DNA of 32,743 bases from Halioglobus sp. (GTDB lineage: Bacteria; Pseudomonadota; Gammaproteobacteria; Pseudomonadales; Halieaceae). How positions within the stretch are numbered: the first letter of the stretch is position 1; the number at the start of each line of letters is the position of its first letter. A model generated the notes under the pieces. The model was not told the origin of the DNA. It saw only the letters and a list, made by a program, of their open reading frames with translations, and did no database searches. Below, one piece after another: positions 25,887-32,743 of this stretch. The translations under genes and the position numbers were made by a program. The DNA lies in the NCBI GenBank assembly GCA_002699145.1, contig PABK01000053.1:1-32743 (forward strand), given 5' to 3'.

Positions 25887-27029
25887 TTATTCCTGCACCG
25901 GGGTGACGTGCATGCCGTCTACGACGGTCTGCAGCGGAGAGATACAGACCCATTCGCCGTCGGATAATCCCTCACGGACCAGTATGTCATCGTGCTCCAG
26001 GCGCAGCAGGCTCACCTGGCGGAAGCGCAGGCGCTGTTCATCATCTACCACCAGCACCTGGTTGTTGTCACGCATCGCCGACCGCGGCAGGCGGATGACG
26101 CCCCGGGCACGCTGCCCGCGGATTTCCGCCTGCACGAACATGCCGACGGGGAGGATGGGGGCCTGGTCGGATTCGTCCTGGCGCAGGCGGGTGACGCCAT
26201 AGATCATGCGCGAACGCTCGTCGATTTCGGCTTCCAGGCGCATCAGTTCACCTTCCCAGATAAAGCGCGCGTCACCGAAGTCGGTGCTGATGGTGACCGG
26301 TGGGCGCTGGGCCTCGGGAATTTGTCCGCGGGTGGATATGGGTAGCCCGAGGTAGCGCAACTGGTCGGCCGAGATCGGCAGGCGCACTTCGACGTAATCG
26401 GTGGCGTAGATGGCGCCGATACTCTGCCCGCGTGTGACGAACTGTCCGATGTCCACGTGCTCGTTGCGCACCAGCCCGTCAAAGGGGGCGCGCAGTTCGG
26501 TGCGCGCCAGGTCACGTCGCGCCTGTTCCAGGCTCGCGCGTGCCTCCAGCAGGTTGGCCTGGGCGACTCTCGCCGCGCGCCGGGCATTGTCCAGCTGCTG
26601 CTGGCTGGCCAGTTGTCGTTTGTGCAGGCTCGCCAGGCGTTCCAGTTCCTCGGCGGCGTGGTCGTACTCCACTTCGGAGCGCTGCAGGGCGGCTTCCGAG
26701 CGCTGCACCAGGGTCTGGTAGTCCGCGTCGTCGATGCGCAGCAGGATATCGCCCTCGCGGAAGGCGCCGCCGCTCACCAGCGACTGGGACATCCAGTTGA
26801 CGCGGCCGGAGACCTCGGGAATGAGTTCGCTCTGGCTGCGCGGCTGCACGGTGCCCTGTGAGCCGATGGTCAGGTATTCCTCGTGCACGCGCGCCTGCAT
26901 TACGCGTACGGTGGGCGCGAGGCGCCCGGTTGCCTGGCTGTCGACCTCGACCTTGTTGCTGCCGACCATGACCGCCAGCCCAAGACCGGCGGCGAGCAAC
27001 AGCAGGGGATAGAGTACTTTCTTGTTCAT
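25887..27029 (-). CDS. RND efflux membrane-fusion (periplasmic adaptor) protein
   Basis: The 380-residue adaptor has an N-terminal anchor (KKVLYPLLLLAAGLGLAVMVG, residues 3-23) and then the periplasmic part: beta-barrel and lipoyl half (SGRVNWMSQSLVSGGAFREGDILLRID), a coiled-coil hairpin (about 100-160, rich in Glu, Arg, Ala and Leu), the returning lipoyl half (ARTELRAPFDGLVRNEHVDIGQFV), and the membrane-proximal domain. Its role is to couple the RND permease to an outer-membrane channel. The ATG at 27029 gives a standard Lys-Lys anchor start; the TTG at 27044 adds five residues. Neither has a clear ribosome site. It is 9 bp before the permease and 51 bp after ytfJ. Confidence 0.93.
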   Translation of the reverse strand: MNKKVLYPLLLLAAGLGLAVMVGSNKVEVDSQATGRLAPTVRVMQARVHEEYLTIGSQGTVQPRSQSELIPEVSGRVNWMSQSLVSGGAFREGDILLRIDDADYQTLVQRSEAALQRSEVEYDHAAEELERLASLHKRQLASQQQLDNARRAARVAQANLLEARASLEQARRDLARTELRAPFDGLVRNEHVDIGQFVTRGQSIGAIYATDYVEVRLPISADQLRYLGLPISTRGQIPEAQRPPVTISTDFGDARFIWEGELMRLEAEIDERSRMIYGVTRLRQDESDQAPILPVGMFVQAEIRGQRARGVIRLPRSAMRDNNQVLVVDDEQRLRFRQVSLLRLEHDDILVREGLSDGEWVCISPLQTVVDGMHVTPVQE

Positions 27030-27080
27030 GAAGACCGCGGGCAAAGTCGCAATGATACCTTACTGTGCAGCCTGCCTGGC

Positions 27081-27638
27081 TCAGGCATCGATATTCGAGC
27101 GTATCAGTTCAATGGTTGATGCCAGTTCCTTGTCGTCGAGCGGGGCGCGGGAAAAAAACTTCACCACGCCCTGGCTGTCCAGGACAATCAGCCCGGTACC
27201 TTCCTTGCCCAGTTCCCAGGTATCCACGCCGGTGCCGTCCTCATCGATGACCATGGTCGCGGTCGGGTGCGCCTTCTTGTTCTTTTTCAGCTCCGACATG
27301 ACGAAGCCGCCGGTTCCCCAGAGCGCGGCATCCATGTTCAATACGGTGGTGACATGTACAGTGCCGGGCGCGAAGCTTTCCTGGATGCTGTCTGTCAACG
27401 GGCTGAACAGGTCCTTGTGGCTCATTTTGGCGCCGAAGTACTGGATGACGTGAACCACGCCGGGATTGCTGCCCGAGCTCCACGGGCGGAAGTCGAAGTC
27501 GTCCCCCTGCATGACCAGTTCGCCGCGGTCGTCGATATCCAGTGGTGGCAGGGGCGCGTCCACGACAGGTGCTGCGGCGAGAGCGCCGAGAGAGAACAGG
27601 GCGAGCAGGGTGCCAAGGCTGCGGCGAAGCATTTTCAT
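27081..27638 (-). CDS. ytfJ: YtfJ family exported protein (thioredoxin-fold, no Cys)
   Basis: The 185-residue product has a signal peptide (MKMLRRSLGTLLALFSLGALAAA, cleavage after AAA) and then matches E. coli YtfJ along its length: a DIDDRGELV segment, NMDAALWGTGGFVMSELKKNK, and VIDEDGTGVDTWELG. The family has a thioredoxin-like fold, but this protein contains no cysteine, so it cannot act as a thiol oxidoreductase by CxxC chemistry. Its role in the periplasm is unknown; older annotations as a transcription regulator conflict with the signal peptide. The ATG at 27638 has a GAGGA ribosome site. It sits between ygiQ (47 bp) and the RND adaptor (51 bp) on one strand. Confidence 0.9.
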   Translation of the reverse strand: MKMLRRSLGTLLALFSLGALAAAPVVDAPLPPLDIDDRGELVMQGDDFDFRPWSSGSNPGVVHVIQYFGAKMSHKDLFSPLTDSIQESFAPGTVHVTTVLNMDAALWGTGGFVMSELKKNKKAHPTATMVIDEDGTGVDTWELGKEGTGLIVLDSQGVVKFFSRAPLDDKELASTIELIRSNIDA

Positions 27639-27685
27639 ATTGGTTGTCCTCGGGGTCGGTTGCGCCGCGCAGTATATCGCAAATA

Positions 27686-29791
<2,106 letters not shown>

Positions 29792-29842
29792 TGCTGTGTG
29801 CGTTTGCAGGGGGGCGACAGTATAGCACTACCGGCCCGCCGC

Positions 29843-29860
29843 CGCGGGGCCTGCCCCGCG
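29843..29860. other. GC hairpin in the ygiQ/TonB-receptor divergent region
   Basis: CGCGGGG (29843-29849) and CCCCGCG (29854-29860) form a perfect 7-bp stem with a 4-base loop, within the 153-bp gap 29792-29944. No T run follows on either side, and both flanking genes diverge, so it is not a terminator. A regulator site or leader structure is possible. A TTGACG at 29882-29887 and TATCAT at 29899-29904 are only 11 bp apart, too close for a normal promoter. Confidence 0.4.
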
Positions 29861-29944
29861 CTGGGCATTATTACTGTTCCGTTGACGCCCCAATCCAGTA
29901 TCATGCCCTTACCCGCAATAAACAATAACCCAAGGTAGCTGCCG

Positions 29945-32329
29945 ATGAATACATCCCGATTTACCCCGCGCCGCCTGGCCATCGCCGTCACCGCGCTGGC
30001 CGCAGTCTCCCCGGCATCGCCCCTGTTTGCCCAGGGTGTGCTGGAGGAAGTCATTGTCACCGCGCAGAAGCGCGAACAGAGCCTGCAGGACGTTCCCGTG
30101 GCGGTCACCGCCTTCAACGCCGAAATGCTCGAGCAGTCCGGGGTCAAGGACATGTTCGACCTGCAGGTCAATGCGCCGAGCCTGATTGTCGGCCAGACCC
30201 AGACCTCCACGACCACGACGTTCTCCATCCGCGGCGTGTTCACCAGTTCGCAGAACTTCGGCCTGGAACCTTCCGTGGGCCTGTACGTGGACGGTGTGTA
30301 CCGTGCGCGCCAGGGCTCCATGATCAACAACATGGTCGATGTGGCGTCGGTGGAAGTGCTGCGCGGACCGCAGGGCACCCTGTTCGGCCGCAACACGCCG
30401 GCGGGCGCCATACAGCTCAATTCCGTGGCCCCGGACTTCGAGGGCACCGGCTTCATCGAGGGCACCGCGGGTGACTACGACCTGCTCGGCACCAGTGGCG
30501 CCAAGTCTTTCACCCTGATAGAAGACGTGCTCGCGGTGCGCGCCACCGGTTTCTACATGGAGCGCGACGGCTACGTCGACTGGCTGGGCCTGGGCGGCGC
30601 CTCCGAAGACGACGCCATCAACGACAAGGACCGCTGGGGCGGTCGCTTCCAGGTGCTGTACACGCCGACGGACGCGCTGACCCTGCGCCTGATCGCCGAC
30701 CACTCCGAGGTGGACGAGACCTGCTGCGCCGCCGGCTCCTGGAAGAGCAACCAGGTTCCCCTGGGCGGCCGCGACCCGGCCGACCCGCCGCTGTACAACG
30801 GTTTCCCCAACGGCCCCACGGACCAGTACGTACTGGACGGTGGCGGCACCGTGCTGACCAACGACGATTTCTACGACTACACCGTGACCGCGGCGCGCAA
30901 GCCGCGCTCGGAGAACGAGGACGAGGGCATCTCCCTGCAGGTGGACTGGGAAACGGACCTGTTCCTGGTCACCAGTATCAGCGCCTACCGCTCACACGAC
31001 GCCTACGACGACGCGGACATCCTGTTCACCGACCTGGACGGCGCCTACCGCACCAATGACGCCAAGCAGGAACAGTTCACCCAGGAGTTCCGTCTCACCG
31101 GCGAGGGCGATGACCTGAACTATGTCGTGGGCCTGTACTATTACACCCAGGACCTGGACAACGACCGCACCACCATGGTCGGAGCGGATACCGCACAGAT
31201 CGCGCTGGGTTTTGACAGCAACCTGTTCATCGACGGCACCGGCTCCCGCGACGTGAACAAACAGGAACACGAGAGCTACGCGATTTTCGGCCAGGCCGAC
31301 TACAACCTGAGCGACACGCTGGTGCTCACGGCCGGCCTGCGCTGGACCTATGAAGACAAGCAGATGACCAACACCTTCACCCAGGACTACCCCGTGGTGG
31401 GCGGTGATCCCGGCGATAATTCGGGTTTTCTTTCCTTCCCGCCGCTGACGCCGACCCCCGACCTGGACGAGGATTTCGACGACGACCAGATAACCGGCAC
31501 CCTCAAGCTGAGCTGGTTCATGAGCGATACCATCATGCTCTACGGTTCCTACGGCACCGGCTACAAGTCCGGCGGGGTGAACACGGACCGCATCAACCCG
31601 GCTTTCGACCCGATTTTCGAGGCGGAAGACTCGGAGTCCTTTGAACTGGGCATGAAAGCGGAGTTCCCCGAGCAGGCCCTGCGCGTGAACGTGGCCCTGC
31701 ACAAGACCGACACCGATGACCTGCAGACCGTATCCTTCCAGGGCGGCGGTTTCACCCTGACCAACGCGGGTACCGCGGAGACCTACGGCGGCGAGATCGA
31801 CGCCTCCTGGGCGCCGCTTGAAAACACCACGCTCACCCTGGCCTACGCCTACAACCACGGCGAGTACTCGGATTTCGAGAACGGGCCCTGCTGGACTGGC
31901 GAACCCTGGCACACCAACCAGCCCGACCCCGGCGACCCGGAGCCGGACAACCTGAATAACCCGTGTGACCGTAGCGGCGGTGACCTCTCGGGCAACCCGG
32001 AGAACGTCGTGGTGTTTACCGGCAACCAGGATTTCCGCCTCAGCGACGCGCTGGGCGCTTTCCTCTACGGTGAGTACATCTGGACCGACGAGCGCATGAC
32101 CGACGTGAACAACGACCCGGAGAAATACGACGGCTCCTACGCGCTGCTCAACCTGCGCGCAGGCCTGCGCTACGAGCCCTGGGATACCGTGCTCACTTTC
32201 TGGGGGCGCAACCTGACGGACGAGGAGTACACCACCACGATCGCCGACTCGCCGGCGCAGACCGGCCGCTACAACGCCTACTACAACGAGCCCCTGACCT
32301 GGGGTGTGACCCTGCGCAAGGATTTCTGA
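29945..32329 (+). CDS. TonB-dependent outer-membrane receptor
   Basis: The 794-residue receptor has a signal peptide (MNTSRFTPRRLAIAVTALAA, cleavage after FAQ near residue 30), then the TonB box LEEVIVTAQKREQSLQDVPV. The plug domain carries FSIRGVFTSS and VEVLRGPQGTLFGRNTPAGAI, and the beta-barrel follows to the C-terminal TWGVTLRKDF, which ends in Phe as outer-membrane barrels do. The loops are very acidic, fitting a saline habitat. Two pairs of Cys (CCAAGSWK in the barrel, and the CWTGEPW...PCDR loop near 650-675) could form disulfides. The substrate is unknown; this group handles siderophores, polysaccharide fragments or aromatic compounds in marine and sphingomonad-like bacteria. AAGG sits nine bases before the ATG. 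It stands alone between two clear boundaries. Confidence 0.95.
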   Translation: MNTSRFTPRRLAIAVTALAAVSPASPLFAQGVLEEVIVTAQKREQSLQDVPVAVTAFNAEMLEQSGVKDMFDLQVNAPSLIVGQTQTSTTTTFSIRGVFTSSQNFGLEPSVGLYVDGVYRARQGSMINNMVDVASVEVLRGPQGTLFGRNTPAGAIQLNSVAPDFEGTGFIEGTAGDYDLLGTSGAKSFTLIEDVLAVRATGFYMERDGYVDWLGLGGASEDDAINDKDRWGGRFQVLYTPTDALTLRLIADHSEVDETCCAAGSWKSNQVPLGGRDPADPPLYNGFPNGPTDQYVLDGGGTVLTNDDFYDYTVTAARKPRSENEDEGISLQVDWETDLFLVTSISAYRSHDAYDDADILFTDLDGAYRTNDAKQEQFTQEFRLTGEGDDLNYVVGLYYYTQDLDNDRTTMVGADTAQIALGFDSNLFIDGTGSRDVNKQEHESYAIFGQADYNLSDTLVLTAGLRWTYEDKQMTNTFTQDYPVVGGDPGDNSGFLSFPPLTPTPDLDEDFDDDQITGTLKLSWFMSDTIMLYGSYGTGYKSGGVNTDRINPAFDPIFEAEDSESFELGMKAEFPEQALRVNVALHKTDTDDLQTVSFQGGGFTLTNAGTAETYGGEIDASWAPLENTTLTLAYAYNHGEYSDFENGPCWTGEPWHTNQPDPGDPEPDNLNNPCDRSGGDLSGNPENVVVFTGNQDFRLSDALGAFLYGEYIWTDERMTDVNNDPEKYDGSYALLNLRAGLRYEPWDTVLTFWGRNLTDEEYTTTIADSPAQTGRYNAYYNEPLTWGVTLRKDF

Positions 32330-32354
32330 GCGGCCTGCGCGGATCCCTCCTACG

Positions 32355-32388
32355 GCGCCGCGGTGTGTTCACCGCGGCGCTTTTTTTT
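32355..32388 (+). terminator. Strong intrinsic terminator after the TonB receptor
   Basis: GCGCCGCGGTG (32355-32365; g-c pairing to 32370-32380) forms a perfect 11-bp stem with the loop TGTT, followed by eight T (32381-32388). It starts 25 bases after the receptor stop. Confidence 0.93.
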
Positions 32389-32429
32389 GCTCGAGTTTTC
32401 CTGCCCGTTGAGACGGTTAGACGCTTTCC

Positions 32430-32497
32430 TGGGCCTAACCGAACCTTCCACTTAGGAGGGTTCTTACGTGGGGTCGTTCTTGGGCCTAACCGAACCT
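32430..32497 (+). repeat. Direct repeats of TGGGCCTAACCGAACCT
   Basis: The 17-bp sequence is identical at 32430-32446 and 32481-32497, 51 bp apart. It extends partly upstream (TTCC or TTCT before it). After each copy, the GAACC end enters an inverted repeat: first GAACCTTCC (32441-32449) with GGAGGGTTC (32455-32463), then the 27-bp one at 32492-32569. Both units therefore have the same plan: leader, GAACC-initiated stem, GGTTCT exit. Confidence 0.85.
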
Positions 32498-32569
32498 CCC
32501 GCGGGGGCAGTGTCCCGGTCGGTCGAAAAGCAGACTCCCTCCCCGGGACACTGCCCCCGCGGGAGGTTC
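32492..32569 (+). repeat. 27-bp perfect inverted repeat with 24-bp loop
   Basis: The left arm 32492-32518 begins GAACCTCCCGCGGGGGC and the right arm 32543-32569 is its exact reverse complement, ending GCGGGAGGTTC. The loop is 32519-32542. No T run follows, so it is not a standard terminator. Perfect 27-bp arms suggest a mobile or structural element, such as a small non-autonomous (MITE-like) or REP-type sequence. Confidence 0.9.
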
Positions 32570-32743
32570 TCCTGTTGTTGCGACGCCGCTATCCAACATC
32601 TGTGGGGTGTGGCGGTAACGCCACCGGCGGGCGAGGGACTGTAGCGGGCCTCTGACCAGCTCGCCGCTCCGCGGTGCCCTCGGTCGGTCGCGAGCCGCAT
32701 GGAAACGCGTCTCGCTCCACTCCCTCGGCGGCTGGTTTGCGAG

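Larger units (their letters stand above)
32389..32743. other. Gene-free repeat-rich island at the window end
   Basis: No supported gene lies after the receptor terminator. The stretch contains the direct and inverted repeats described separately, a small hairpin GTGGCG-GTAA-CGCCAC (32609-32624), and a second block at 32681-32726. That second block shares CGGTCGGTCG (also at 32516-32525) and ACTCCCTC (also at 32534-32541) with the loop of the 27-bp hairpin. Short frames here overlap these repeats and the terminator and look like noise. It may continue past the window end. Confidence 0.7.

Noticed and set aside
32430-32569. Possible CRISPR array
   Set aside because: Only two copies of the 17-bp repeat, each followed by a self-complementary stem and not by a unique spacer; no cas gene is present.
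32365-32655. 96-codon frame after the TonB receptor
   Set aside because: It starts inside the terminator stem and crosses the perfect inverted repeat; its composition follows the repeats.

Overview
The window is about 32.7 kb of dense, GC-rich bacterial chromosome. It looks like a free-living Gammaproteobacterium, perhaps marine and Haliea/Congregibacter-like. That placement is inference from gene families and the marine-style TonB receptor, not from a marker gene. I see no rRNA, tRNA, CRISPR array, phage or transposase gene.

Region 1 (1-6926) is mostly housekeeping. It opens with the 3' end of a lysine/alanine-rich histone H1-like gene made of 42-bp tandem repeats, closed by a terminator that reads both ways. 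On the minus strand follows mobA (molybdenum cofactor guanylylation). On the plus strand is a tight run: tsaB (tRNA t6A), uppP (undecaprenyl-PP phosphatase), a beta-hydroxyacid dehydrogenase, an M18 aminopeptidase and a DUF3524-type glycosyltransferase of the tRNA-queuosine mannosyltransferase family. trpS comes next. Three of these seven genes act on tRNA.

Region 2 (7235-14853) is the accessory, cell-surface part. Two small adjacent membrane proteins share a hydrophobic module with an invariant PGYSVS motif (one copy in the first, two in the second). They are followed by a UDP-galactopyranose-mutase-like flavoprotein, a GT4 and a GT2 glycosyltransferase, a convergent GT4 glycosyltransferase, and a MATE transporter. 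This looks like a glycan or glycolipid locus with an unassigned membrane component, and it is the best candidate here for something undescribed.

Region 3 (14918-20135) holds a short-chain dehydrogenase, an exported transglutaminase-like protein, an NnrU-family membrane protein (minus) and the helicase hrpB.

Region 4 (20143-29791) is all minus strand. One run, in transcription order, is ygiQ (radical SAM), ytfJ (exported), an RND membrane-fusion protein and an RND permease. The other is a rubredoxin-less rubrerythrin, a double-[4Fe-4S] CCG-domain oxidoreductase and a DUF3501 protein, probably an oxidative-stress redox module with its own promoter.

Region 5 (29945-32743) has a TonB-dependent receptor with a strong terminator, then about 350 bp without a gene that is packed with direct repeats and long perfect hairpins, probably a non-autonomous repeat element or a chromosomal repeat island.
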